64,000 nucleotides of DNA from Camarhynchus parvulus. Taxonomy: Eukaryota; Chordata; Aves; Passeriformes; Thraupidae. Made by a program: the position numbers and the translations under genes. This document shows positions 36,120-48,100 of this stretch, in pieces. Position 1 is the first letter of the stretch, and each line of letters starts with the position of its first letter. Location of the stretch: positions 4,785,321 through 4,849,320 of the forward strand of contig NC_044577.1 in the NCBI RefSeq assembly GCF_901933205.1, in the 5' to 3' direction. Under the pieces are notes generated by a model. That model was given only the letters and a program-made list of their open reading frames with translations. It was not told the DNA's origin and ran no database searches.

Positions 36120-36181
36120 TGAGAGTTTTTCCTTTGCTTGTTTAAATACAGCAGGAGCCTGGTTTGTTTCACCACCTGCTG
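36120..36181 (-). CDS. MAP2: MAP2 exon joined in both long and MAP2c-type forms
   Basis: This 62-nt exon enters in phase 1 and leaves in phase 0. It completes an alanine and encodes AGGETNQAPAVFKQAKEKLS. The mammalian counterpart, as I recall it, is AAGGESALAPSVFKQAKDKVS, so position and spacing are the same. In juvenile MAP2c this exon is spliced directly to the Pro/Ser exon (56975-57052); the codon phases here allow that (G plus CA gives Ala). The donor is GTGAGT and the acceptor CTCAG. Confidence 0.95.
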
Positions 36182-38702
36182 CTGAGAAATCCAAAGAAAG
36201 ACTTGATAGTTAAAGACAGTAATAATAAGCATTTCCATTCAGTACACTTGTTAGACCAATTAAATGCCTTGAACTACTGTGCAAAGCAAGTACTTTGTGA
36301 AATACCCTGAACTGTATGCAGACATTTACTTGCCTTAAAAATTTTCTGCATTCATCTTACTTGAGGTAAAATGGTATTCTATGTGTTTTGAACAAAATGA
36401 AATGTTGTGTTCATGTTCCTAAAAGTCTATAAGTGAAAAGAAAAAAGTTCCAGAAATAGTTGACAAATATAAGAGTTTCTGTTCAATCCTCAGAAAACTT
36501 GGCATTCTGATTTTCAGGACTGTCGTCTAAAAATCAAGCTCCTTTAAATCACCCACAAATTAAAATGTTAAGAGAGGCCTCTATAGTCACCACTTTCCAA
36601 ATATTAGCCAACATTCATAATGGATAGAGAGAGATTCACTGTTGAATTTTCATCCTAGTTGTCTCAACAAGGTCAGTGTATCATGGTCAACTAAGCTTTC
36701 AAGAATTTAGAAATTCAAGGTTTATCTGGGACATCAAGAATGCTAACTGAGTATTTCATTTATTTGATACATGGTTGGAGGTAAGATGTTTCTCTCGGAC
36801 TTCAAATCCATCCACACTGGTTTTTGAATGGGGCAGCTTTTTGGAAAGCAGGTTATTAGCTTCCCCCTAAGGCTCCTGCTTAGGAAGTGATGTGCCACTT
36901 AACAACTAACATGAAATCTCTTGGCATCTGTGCCAGGATGCCCTTGGTAAAACCAGAAGTAGGACAACAATCACAAATGACAACCTTCTGCTACAAACCC
37001 AACTGTTTTCCAACTTTAATCCTAATTCCTCATACAGCAAAGGTCGGGTTAATTTTTCCCTTCTCTTATGCAGCTCCAGGTTGTGGTGAGGTTATCCCTG
37101 GTTTTCTGTCACACTACCCACTCTAGTCCAAGGTGTAGGAGAGAGAATTTGTGAGGAGGAAAAGAAATGTAACTGCCTACTTCAGTTCTTCTGAATTTTT
37201 AAGAGAGGTGAGTACAGCAGAGCTTTTCTGTGTCACACTTCACCACAGCTGTTACTGCTGGTCTGGGTCTGGTTTCCATCTCTTCTAGATAACCACAAAC
37301 GGCTTCTTTCCTCCTTCCCTCATCATTCAACCCTATCCAGTCACCACTGGGAGCTGGAAAAAAAGCTGTGTCACTTGTGCCAGTGTGCCCTGGTAACAAC
37401 CACAACTCCTCCATCTGAACACAAGATTTCTACAGGCCCTACAAACATGTTTCAGCTCAGGGGGCGACCCCAGAACTGAAAACAAGAAACAGAAACATAT
37501 CATGGCCAGGTCATTGTCCTGGCCTTGCCTCCAAAAACACTCCTCTGATAACACACCTGCAGGAGCATCTCACAGCCACCAACAAAACCCAGGCCAGGCT
37601 GGGGGTTTCACTCATGGAGCTACACCAGCCAAGGCAAAGACTTCCCAACTCTCTCATCAGGGTTGGCCTTGCAATTTCTTTTTTGAATGGCAATGACAAG
37701 TCTCTCAAAAACCAGTCCCTGCCGCATAGATATGGTGCTGTAAGTTACTGGTACTTTCCAGTGCTTACCAGTGATGTAGGAATTTTTTTTTGGGGGGTAT
37801 TGAGGGGCATTAAGGGGAAAATGTACTTTTCTGGGCCACTGTGCAAAACATAAGAGCAGACATTAATTTCTTTTGGTAGACATTTGTATCTTATGACTGG
37901 ACATGTTTCATTTTGAAATCATGGTAAATGCAGTGTGGAGAGTTTAACTGACTGCAACACATTCAAACTTTTGGGGGGCTTCATTACCCAGGCATCACTA
38001 AAGCTGACAAGACTTCTCCAAACAGGATGCACTGACAGTCAAAACTGGCTTCAAGAAATGGTGCTATATTTCACATAAAAAGAAAATGGGAGAGAGACAA
38101 TGTCCCTCTAGATTCCAGATCCTGGAGAGACCTGCATGACACAATCAACCTCAGGGATTTGTAAGATAACATTTGACCATCTGCACTCTTAGAATATCAC
38201 ACAGCATTGCAGTCTTTCTCACGGTTGCCCCCCAGGTCCCATCAGGAAGCATAAAAATGGGAGGCAGAAGAAAATAAGGCATACTGTAAGTTTTCCAGCA
38301 ACAGTGAGTGTGCTGAAACGTTCTAAGAAATATTTTTGGTCACTTTCTGGCATGGTTTCAGCTCCTCTGCTTTAGAGCTCAAAGTTCAAGCCACAGTTCT
38401 GAAAGTTTTATGATCAGTTTGGGTCCATCATTTTGGTTGCTTTCCACCTCAGGACTTAAACAGGGGATGACTTAAGCAAGGGAGGTAGTTTTTGTATTAT
38501 ATTTCTCACTTTGTCTACATCTTTGAATACATCTGCTTCACTGTGCATTGCAGTGAGAGAGAAAAACCTCTGAGATTTGGCACGGCAGCACAAGTTTCAG
38601 GCACAGGGCAGATTTTATCCAAGCCCACTGGTATGACTCAGTTCTTTTTGGGTTCCTAAGAGTCAGAACAGTTCTGAGGAGGTAGTGGTAGAGTCAGTAG
38701 CC

Positions 38703-38756
38703 TGTGGTCAGAGCTGTCATGCCCTGGTAGCTGAGGGCATGACAGCTCTGACCACA
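38703..38756. repeat. Perfect 23-bp inverted repeat with 8-base loop
   Basis: The left arm is 38703-38725 and the right arm 38734-38756; every base pairs. The loop is GGTAGCTG. The match stops abruptly at both outer edges. It could form a stable hairpin in DNA or in the MAP2 pre-mRNA. Confidence 0.97.
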
Positions 38757-40121
38757 CAGCTGTACAAGTGTAGATGAGGTTGAGAGCACTACAAAGCCAA
38801 TGCCTTTCCCCCACCCATGTCCACAGCTTATTGAATCTCCTGGGGCTTTTGAAAGAACATGTGAATTATGGGTTGTAACTTCTGAGCTATCAAGCTGCGC
38901 TTCAGCAAGCAGCAAGAGGTAGCAAGAGGAAATGTTTTAACTCTGTTTTAAAATTCCTCCCTTTTGGGTAGTTCTGGTTCAGAGTGCAAGTTAGGACAGC
39001 CCAGAGACTGCAAACTGAGGAGGAGCCATCAGTGCAACGCAGAGGGGACTGAAGCAGCCTTTCCTTTCCTTTTATTTCTCCTGAGAGGGGGAAGTAAAAG
39101 GATGAGATTCTGTCACAGGAGCAAGGGAATGGGATCATTAGTTCTGGTGTCCCAATGGAACACAATCCACACTTCATACAGCAGAGGTATGATACCAAAC
39201 CTGCTCTTAACCATCCTTTTACTGCATTTTCACTGCTCACACCTCCCTGCTGGGGCTGGTCAGCATTCACCACAAGAGGGATTGGTGCAAAACTGCAGGG
39301 GAATGACTGCCTAGGGACACTTTTGGTATTGCTCTGCTTAACCACATGATGGGTAATGAATCTTCCTGTTAATTTCTAAGCTGTGAAAAGATGCCTGTGC
39401 ACTTGTGCATTGCTGTGCCTGGCTCTTCTCTTATTAGCCCTAATTCCAAACAACCACACTACAGCACGTGGCCATGTTACATGACAGAAAATCTGGCCTC
39501 TTTTAGCAGTTTTTTTTTAAGATCACAATGAAAGTCAAGATGTTCATCCTTCCACCTGGAACCCACAGGAACCATGAATAATATGTGAAAATGCTGGAAG
39601 AGTTATTTTGGTCCTCTAAACAATGATAGACCTATGAAGTCGTAACAGGAATCATTTCTTTCTTCCTTTCATCTTCCTCTACCAAATATTAAGATTTTTG
39701 CTTGGAATGCATTTCGCAGTGTGAGCCCAGATTTCTTCTCTCTCAGTTCCATGCTGCATGTGGCTGGATTCTCCCTGTGGATTTTGACTGTACAGCATAA
39801 ACATCAGTGACAGATTGGGAATTGTCAATGCAGATAACATCAATACACAGAATATAAGTCTGAAACACTTCTTATTATGCATGAGAGTAAAAAAGCAGAA
39901 TGATGGAAATGCATACCATGGTTTAAGTTGCCAACATTTTCCCACCAGAAAAAAAATAAAGCATAATTTAAAAAAAATTAAAAATAAACCAAAAAAATCA
40001 TCCACAAATTAAAGATGAGTAGAGATTCCTAGAACACCACACTCTAAGCACAATGCCAAGTTACAACCACAGCACCTGGAGGCCCAAGCAATGACAAGCA
40101 TTCATGATCTGGCCTCCATCA

Positions 40122-40141
40122 AACAAACAAACAAACAAACA
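40122..40141. repeat. CAAA simple repeat
   Basis: About five tandem CAAA units lie here, followed by GAAA-rich sequence. It is in a MAP2 intron with no evident function. Confidence 0.9.
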
Positions 40142-40323
40142 CCAGGAAAGAAAGAAAGAATAAAAGAAAAATGGTACAAAACACTAAAAAAGGAATACTA
40201 TTTGTGAAGATTGACACTCTTGGAAGAAAAAAAAAAATAGAGAAGCTGCTAGAGCTATGAGATTTACAAAGAAAATGTCTATGTTTGCCAGCCACATTGC
40301 ATAACTGAACAGAACGCAGTCAC

Positions 40324-40458
40324 CTGTCTGCTTCCGTTTAACACAGGAGAGATGAGTTGGTCTAGTATATTTGATAGCAGGTTTTAAAATTATTTTCCTG
40401 GAGGGAGAGTGGCCCTGAACTTCAGTTTTTTTAGCAAGTTCAGCTTTCTTATACACTG
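40324..40458 (-). CDS. MAP2: MAP2 exon, basic segment before the Pro-rich region
   Basis: This 135-nt exon has phase 1 at both ends. It completes an alanine, then encodes VYKKAELAKKTEVQGHSPSR, then KIILKPAIKYTRPTHLSCVK and RKQT. Mammalian MAP2 has a nearly identical stretch. It is skipped in MAP2c-type messages together with the two exons upstream, and the symmetrical phase allows this. The donor GTGACT is slightly weak and the acceptor is ATAG. Confidence 0.96.
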
Positions 40459-40854
40459 CTATGGACAAAAAGAACACAAAAACACAGAATCAGAAAAAAA
40501 CCCAGCAAACCATTTCATATGATCAATATGTCAAGTGTCAGGCCCACTGCCCCACAACTCCAACCCAAAGCATTGCTTCTTCCAAGGGGAACAAATCCTA
40601 CGCTGGAAGAGGGGGAGCACTGGTGCATTGGCTCAGATGCATTACCCAATAATCAGTAGGGATGTCCACAATGAAATAGGACCAGTGGAGCAGTGAGCCT
40701 TGGACATGGCTTCTCACATAGTTGTACAATATCTCATTATAAAACTCTACCGTTAATAATGCCACGGTGCACATAATCTACAGCAGAGTAACCAGACAGT
40801 ACTGTAAAACAGTAAGAAAATTTAAAAAAATTGTAATAGGAGTGTGAAATGAAC
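40459..40854 (-). other. MAP2: MAP2 intron
   Basis: This is a 396-base intron with canonical ends. Nothing else is seen in it. Confidence 0.85.
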
Positions 40855-41061
40855 CTTTTTTCCTTCTCACTTCATCTCTGGAGAGTGTGCTAGGTTCCTT
40901 TTTAGCTATTTTCCTTTCAGGAGTAGAAATCCTGCCTCTCCCAGTTTTAAAAGGTTTCTCTTTTTTATGCTTATCAAGAGATGATCTTCGCATTTCTCTC
41001 TCTGCTTTCTCCTCTTTAGGAACAGTCTCTAACTGTTCAGTCATGATGCTCCTATCATCAT
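40855..41061 (-). CDS. MAP2: MAP2 exon after the projection domain
   Basis: This 207-nt exon has phase 1 at both ends. It encodes DDRSIMTEQLETVPKEEKAE, RREMRRSSLD-like basic sequence (seen as REMRRSSLDKHKKEKPFKTG), the stretch RGRISTPERKIAKKEPSTLS and ends RDEVRRKK. It is highly similar to the mammalian MAP2 segment. It marks the switch from the acidic projection domain to the basic region. A 248-base intron separates it from the large exon. The donor is GTTCAT, which is weak, with acceptor CTACAG. Confidence 0.97.
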
Positions 41062-41309
41062 CTGTAGGATCAGAGCAAATTACAACAACAAACAAAAGAT
41101 TAGTAACAAATGTTAACAATACTTCAGAGGAGCAGGGAAAAAATAGTTGAAGTCAGAGCAGATGATTAATTTTAAAAAAGCAAACTATTTTTATCATTTT
41201 TCTGAAACATGCTGAGATTACTATTATAACTGTAGTAATTTTGCTTTTCAATCATTATGATTTGGAAGCAAAAATATTCAACAGACAAAACAGAAAAGAT
41301 AATGCACAC

Positions 41310-44300
41310 CTTGAGTGTCTGCCCAGAGACTGTCTGTGTCCATGATGGAGTCATCAATTGTTGTTTCATCTTTGTAATCATCACATGTCTCTGTTTTGTA
41401 GTTAGTGAGCAGGATTTCTTCTCTCTGGGGTGAAGCAGGAGCCTCTCGGGAGCCTTCCTTGGGCTCAAGTTCCACTTCTTCAACATCCAGCTCCTCCTCA
41501 GCCTGGGAGTCTCCTGTTTCAATGTCTTCCTGCTGAGTGGCAGCAAAGCGCACGCTGTGAGAAGCGGATTCACCCTCATCAACTGTTGTCTGCACCACTG
41601 TGATAAAGTCATCCTCCACTGTCACCACAGATTCAATAATGCCTTTCAGCTCAGGCAGGGCTTCTGGGCTACCCTTGGCTCCCATTTCCTCTGCAGCAGG
41701 CTCACCAAAGTCTGGGGTCATTTCTGATACAAGATGCTGTTTATCCTCTTCTTTTGCTTCTTGCCCTGCTTCCACCTCTTCTTCCTCATATTCTTCCTCT
41801 GTCGGGGCCCCAGCTGCCAGTTCACATGGCAGCAGCTTTTGGGTTTCTGTTGGTTTCACAGCTCTATCAAGAGTCTCTTCAGCTCCTTCTACAAGTTGTG
41901 GTATGCTCTCCATCTGAATCTCAGCAGGCTCCTCCTGGAGAGGCTCAGCTTTTGGAAAGAGGGGCTCCACAGAAGCCCCCTTAGCTGGTAACTGTGTAGG
42001 CATCTCTTCCCCAGACACAGGAGGTTTTGGATGTTCTGCTTTGATATCCTCTGGTTTCACAGATTCTCCATTCAAACTTTCTTGGGCTTGATCATGCTCT
42101 CCACTAGATTCATAAGATTCCTCCTTATCAACTGCCTCTTGATGTACCAGATCTGGCTTAGTTACTTTTTCCTTAATTTCAATTTCTGACAGTTTGGTGC
42201 TGTCCTTTGCATAACTAGGCTCAGTCTTGGAAAGTACATCTGCATCCTTTGCTTCTCTGGAGAAGATGGTCTCCTCTTTCTGCTGCGTGTCTTTGGGCTC
42301 AGGCTCTGCTTTTTTAAGAGAGGCTTTGTCCTTCCCGAATGGAAGAGAAACAATCTCACTGATCTTACTGTCTAACTTACTCTGATATTCTTGGTCAGCT
42401 CTCCTTGCAGCTACCTCCATATCGTGCTTAATAGCATTGTAATCTGGTTTAATTGGAGCTTCTATATCACCTATCTCAGCTAGTTCATGAACAACACTAA
42501 GAGTCTTCTCCTTCTCCAACAACAAACAAATAGAATCCTTTTCTATTGCTATCTCTGAAGCAGAAATTCTGTCATACATTGTGTCAGCAGGTAAATGAAC
42601 TTTACTAGCCACACTTTCTTCTTTCCTTTCTAACACTGCCTCAGCTCTTGTCTTCTCTGGTTCTGCTCCTTTAATGGGACAGACCTCTTTAGAGTCAACT
42701 TGATCTTCACTTTTTTCTAGCACAGTATCCAGTTTCTCTTTTTTCTCCTCCTCAAAGTCCCTCACTAGAGTGGACTCACCATGCTGGCCTAAGTCTCTTT
42801 CACTGAGGAAGTCTTCTTTTGACTTTTCAGCAGCTGCCAGCTTCACTTCTATTAAAGACAAGTCAGGAGCGAGGCCACGTCTCAGTTTTTCGTCTGTGCC
42901 TTCGTAGAAGGGACAGGTTTCACTTGTTAAATTCTCACTGTCCTGAACTGGAGAGGGGAGTGGTACTGTGTACTTATTGAAAACACAGTAGCCCAAGTCT
43001 TCCAGCTGACTTTCAGCTTTCAGAATTACGTGGTTTTCATTTGTCACAGGTGGCAGGGCTGTGCTGCTGTCTTCCACAACAGTGTCAGAAGGAACTGGCT
43101 TCTTCTGTGCCACCTCAGCATCTGCACTCACAGAGGCTAATCTAGATCTTGTCCCTGCCAAGTCTAACATTTCAGGCAGGTCAGGAGCCAGGACAGCCCC
43201 ATTTTTGTAGTAATCTTTGGCCTGGAAAGATGGTTCAGCCAAGGTCTCAGGCTGGACTTTTTCTTCTGCCGTCACTTTTTCTTCTTCCGTGTGCTCATCT
43301 TCCTCTCTACTTTCAACGGGGAAGCAGGGGGCCTTCTCCAATGCTGGTGTGGTTGCTGGCAAGTAGTCATCACCTTCATCCATACTTCCACTAGTGTTAG
43401 TTAGAATATCTGAAGCAAGGGGAGAAAGATCATGTGCACGACCAAAACTAAATCCTAGGGCTATTGAGTCCAGACAGGACATGGGTAAGTTAATAGACAT
43501 ACTTCTCTGTTCAATTGCAGATCTTCCCCCAAGTCCCAAGCTCCTGCTCAGAGTTAGGTCATCTTTATTTTTACTGTGAAGTTCTCTCTTATCCCCATAG
43601 ACTTTGGGGTCAATAGTGAACATTCTTTCTGTTGGAGAACTGGGTTCTTCAGCTGTGTCTGGTGTATAGCTCTGAGCCAGGGTACTGTATCCCATTTCAC
43701 GAGCATGCACATTCTGCTGCTGATTTAATTCTTCCTCTTCCTCCTCCTCTTCATCTTCAGGTATTAGAGGACCTCTCTGATAAGGCTCATATTTACTCTC
43801 TTTAGTGTCACTTAGCTCATAGTAATCACTGCTTTGTTTCAGACCATCTGCTTTGAAGGCTTCCTCTTTCAGAGCAGAGGTTTCAAAATACTTTGACATT
43901 CCTGACTGATCCTCCTCTTCCTTCATTTGATGAGGAGCTGCAAGACTTGTCTTATCCTCCTCAGTATCTTTTTTAACATCTTTCTCTTGAGAAGCTTCTA
44001 GAGTAGGAGTCTTCTCAATGGTTAAACCTGGTGCCTCAGGGGCTTTCTCTGTTACTCTGGATAACTGGGCGGTGTCAGGGTGCTCTGCTGTTTTCTCATG
44101 GCTCAATTCATGGCTTAACTTAGCTGGGGGTACCTGTGTGCTTTGCTGTACCTCCTTTTTCACATCTGCTGCTGCTGCTGAGAGCCCACTTTGGTCTATT
44201 TCTTTTTCTGATTTGAGAGTATCAGGTGACTTTTTAGCTTCACCATCCTTTTGAAAGTCTGTTTTGTCTGGGGAAGGTGTCTTAACTTCTGATTTTGTGG

Positions 44301-45104
44301 TAATTTTACCATCATCTAATATTTGAGCCTCCCCTTTATCATAGAAGTTGTACCTTTCCTCCTCATCGCTCTCATCCTTAGTCATGTCCTTTTCCTCTCC
44401 CCATGGAGGGATCTTTGGGGTGCTTGGAGTTTTCAATCCATCTACAGTTACTGCTGAGACTTCTTGGAGAGATAATGTCCTGTCTCTGTGGATCTGTTCA
44501 TCTTTACTGAGATCTTTGGCAAACAGTTGGTCAGTAGGTTCCTGATGTGTTTTGAAACTGTCTTTGAGTGAAAGCTCCTGGGGGAGAGCAGGAGATGGGC
44601 CTGAAGGAAGTTCCCTTCTGGCTGCTTCTGCCTTGGGTTCTGGTAGCAATAGAGAACTTTCCCCACAGCTGACGGCACCACCCTGGATATCTTTGAGGTT
44701 GTCTTGCAATTTGATAGCCATAACTTGGTTGGTTGATGAGGGCACACCTGCAGTCCTTTCTTCTGCCCTGCTCACTTCAGGCAGCTGAGATGACAAGTGC
44801 TCTTGTTCTTGAGGAGCAGGAGGCTTAGCAGCAGGTTCTGCAAAACCGGCTTCCCCTTTCATCTGTGAATCAGTTTTCAACATCCATTCTGATGGAGGTG
44901 AAAGCACTTTGTCTTTGCTCTCAGAATCCTTTTTATCTGCAGCCTCTGTTTTTGCTGACTGTGGAACTAAGGCATCATATTTAGGTTGCTCAACAGTCTT
45001 ACTGTCCTTCCCAGATTCACGTTGCTTTGTGTCTAATGGTTCTGCTGCAAAAGGGCATGTGCCCTCCTGGACACGGAATTCCATCTTCGTGGCTGCAAGT
45101 AAAT
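41310..45104 (-). CDS. MAP2: MAP2 large exon (projection domain of high-molecular-weight MAP2)
   Basis: This 3,795-nt exon encodes 1,264 full codons with phase 1 at both ends. Skipping it with the next two exons gives the low-molecular-weight forms. It opens with LLAATKMEF after a TTCAG acceptor and closes with DSIMDTDSLWADTQ and a GTGTGC donor. Within it, numbered from its first codon, MSKYFETSALKEEA lies near residue 405, an acidic run of Glu and Asp near 455, the conserved block SMSINLPMSCLDSIALGF near 535, the LPATTPALEKAPCFPVESRE block near 585, and VTVEDDFITVVQT near 1165. The product is acidic, disordered-looking and rich in Glu, Lys, Ser and Pro, as expected of the side arm that spaces dendritic microtubules. 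Residues about 60-390 differ strongly from the mammalian sequence that I remember. Confidence 0.98.
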
Positions 45105-48100
45105 CTGAAGTAATTTGTTTGGGTTTTATAGCAAAATTATTTAAAGCACTTACAGGCAGGCAGTCACGTGGCCTACAACATTTTAATATGAATGATGGAA
45201 TGGAAAGGGAGAAAGATGTGAGCATGCAGCAAGGCATCCCTCTAGAAATCTGCTTTAAAGTGTTAAATATTAGTTTCCTTTCAATGTATAAGGTTTTCTA
45301 AGAAAAATGTGAGCTGTACACATATAAATGTGAGCACTGAAATGAGATGATTTCATGTAAATTCTTTGTCTTCATGATTTGTATACAACAGCAAAATCAC
45401 AAATAACCTCACTTCATTAGAAGCTTTGGTGGACTCTGTAGCTTATGTCAGTTTTGTGTAAGTGAAGTCTGCAACTTCAAAGGAATCGGTACCTTTTATG
45501 TGTTGCTGATATTTAAAACATACATAGTTATACATCAGCCTAAACTAGAGATAATGCCTGCAAAGGGTTTTGCAAGTTTCAGAAGAGGCTGTTTTCTTAA
45601 CTGCGCCAGCTTATAACACTTGCTCTTTGTCAAATGACCAAAATCTCACTGCTGTCACCAAACCAGCATGTGGAAATCAGCAACAGACCTTTTAATTCTC
45701 CCAGATCTTGAAGGTCTGGTCTTCAAAATGGCCAGTCACATACAAAGCTGTAGGTGAAGTAGCTGAAGTCAAAGAATACTTAGCATGTGTCTGTGACTCT
45801 AGATTAGGTGCTAATTAAGTTAATTGGAAACTAAAAAGGCTACTCTTATACTCTGCCACTTTATTTTCAGAGGCAAATACCTACTCTGTTAATCATTAAA
45901 AGCTCGATCTTTTTTTAATGTCCTGTGGAAGATAATGATTCCTATCTCCTTGAAATCTTTCTATAATGGAATACATGAAGAGAATGACTGTAGAATGTGG
46001 CATATCTTTCTGCACTAATCTGTAAAATAGGGTTTTTTTGAGTTTCTTCTAAAGCTTGTTACAACTAGCATTGGGTCAACTCTGAATTTCTTCTAAAGTC
46101 CATGGAGGCATCTTTTTGCTCTGATGAATCTGACTGTTTTTAGAACAATCAGTATAGAAGTATTGCTCATTATTTAAATATTTACATATGTTAATACTGA
46201 GTCAAAAAAGCAACGGCCATTCTCAAATCTACAGGTAACCAAACTAGAAATCTACATCTACAGTAATTTTGCTCCTTTATGTTTTTACATGTGGTGACTG
46301 ACATGCTATCCCCATGAAGTATAAAGCATGGCCACCGGGCTGATGTCATCCTTGTTTCACAGAAATTAAATAGCCAGATACTGCTTTTCTCTATGTATCC
46401 TACTGTCTCTCTTGCTGTGGTGCAAGCAACCAATACCAATGGCATCAAAGCATACTCTGACTGCCAAAGGAATTCAGTGTTCTTCAGCTGGGCCATTCAG
46501 AACACAAGCCTCCTAATACAGCATTCCTTAGCCAGGCAGGGAGTGGGTACATCACTACTCCACACATGGTGTCTTTGCACCTTGTTCCACTGGCTGAAGA
46601 GAAATACCATTAAAACAAAAATACTGAAGCCTAGTTCTTATGTACTGAAAGATGACTGCAGTAAACATTTTGTTCAGAGACTAAGTCTAAACTTCACCCA
46701 GTACACCCAGTCCTAACCTTCACTTTGAAGGCAAATATCCCAGTGGAAGTGATGGAGATTTTGCCTAAGAAGGGCACTCCAGCAGGGTTAAACATTTGTA
46801 ATAAAGTGGCACACGCAAAAAATAAGAGTTCTGGCAATGACTGAGGAGAGGAGGGGTGGATTGCAATGGATGACAAGGGTATGATATAAGAAGCAATAGC
46901 TTTAAGGAAGCTAAACCAGAATGCACTGAAGCACATACAAAAAAGCCAAACCAACCAAACAAAAATCCTGCACACTGCAAATGAAAACATTTCTACAGTT
47001 TAAGCATCTTTATGTCATAGTCAAAGGCGGCAAATCTGCTGTTTGAAAGAAATGCAGATGAACCTCTGCACCAAAAAGAAAAAAAATACATAGATTAGCA
47101 ATGTGACTGGCAAACACATCTGAGATGGGGAAAAAAGGCTTACACAGAGGAATAAGCTTAGCTGCAAAGCAATATTTTATCATGGCAAAGTAAAAAACTC
47201 AGGAATCAGCCGCAGCGGTGGGAAACCATGTTGTCATACAGCACCTACACAATCAAATTATCCACTACACACTCTTCAAGCATAATAACAAGAGCAGTCA
47301 TACTAATAAATGGGCAAAACTGAAAATGAAGCAGGCTTGGAAAGCACTGGAGAAAGCTGGAGGATTTGCTGGTAGCAAACACATGCAAACCTAAGGAGGA
47401 CACAACTTCCTCGGCCAAGGAAGAGAGTGTGTCTTTCAGGAGTGCTCCCAACACAAAGGTCACACTCTCCCTGCTGGATGCCACATTTGGCACTTGTTCC
47501 TCGTGACACGCTGAACCAGAATCCAACTGACCCTCAGAGAGGGCCTTTGTCTGGTCCAAAGGCTTAAGGGGCCTGTGCTCTTTCCCCCCTTGTTTCCCAG
47601 GAAGAGCAGCAGGTTTCACTTCCACAGCCATCACTCTTTTACTGGTTCTTCTTCTTGGAGATGGAAAAAACAGGGGACATGCCCACCAACAGTAAACACC
47701 AAGCACACAGCTGAACAGGATTGCTTTACATAACCCTTTCAGGACTGCATTTACATAACCCTTTCAGCTCAATATTTTCTATTTAAGTCTATAAAGGACT
47801 GCCAGTACCCAGTTCATTTTAGCCACCATGGAACTGAATTTTTCTTAGGGAAAAAACCAGACCAAAAGCCTGCCTTCCCCCAGACAAGCATGTTTATGCC
47901 ACAAGATGAGACTGAAAGTGTTTTACAGGCACACCTCTCCCAAGGATGACAGTGGGTCAAATAGTCATTGGATATGGAGATGGAATGGAATGATGGATGC
48001 CTCTGACAACACTAATGCATCAATGAGCTCAAAGTACACTGATATTTTTCTAATAAATGGGCGGTTTAGTCCAGTAAATGACATTCAGCTGAGGCGGAGG

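Larger units (their letters stand above)
36182..40323 (-). other. MAP2: MAP2 intron with inverted repeat
   Basis: This is a 4,142-base intron. It holds a perfect 23-bp inverted repeat (38703-38756), a CAAA-type run near 40122-40141 and a candidate extra exon at 37216-37353. The remainder shows nothing that I recognise. Confidence 0.8.

Noticed and set aside
41600..45301. Open frames on the plus strand and other minus-strand frames across the large MAP2 exon
   Set aside because: They are shadows of the true MAP2 frame, which is open for 1,264 codons with good splice sites at both ends.
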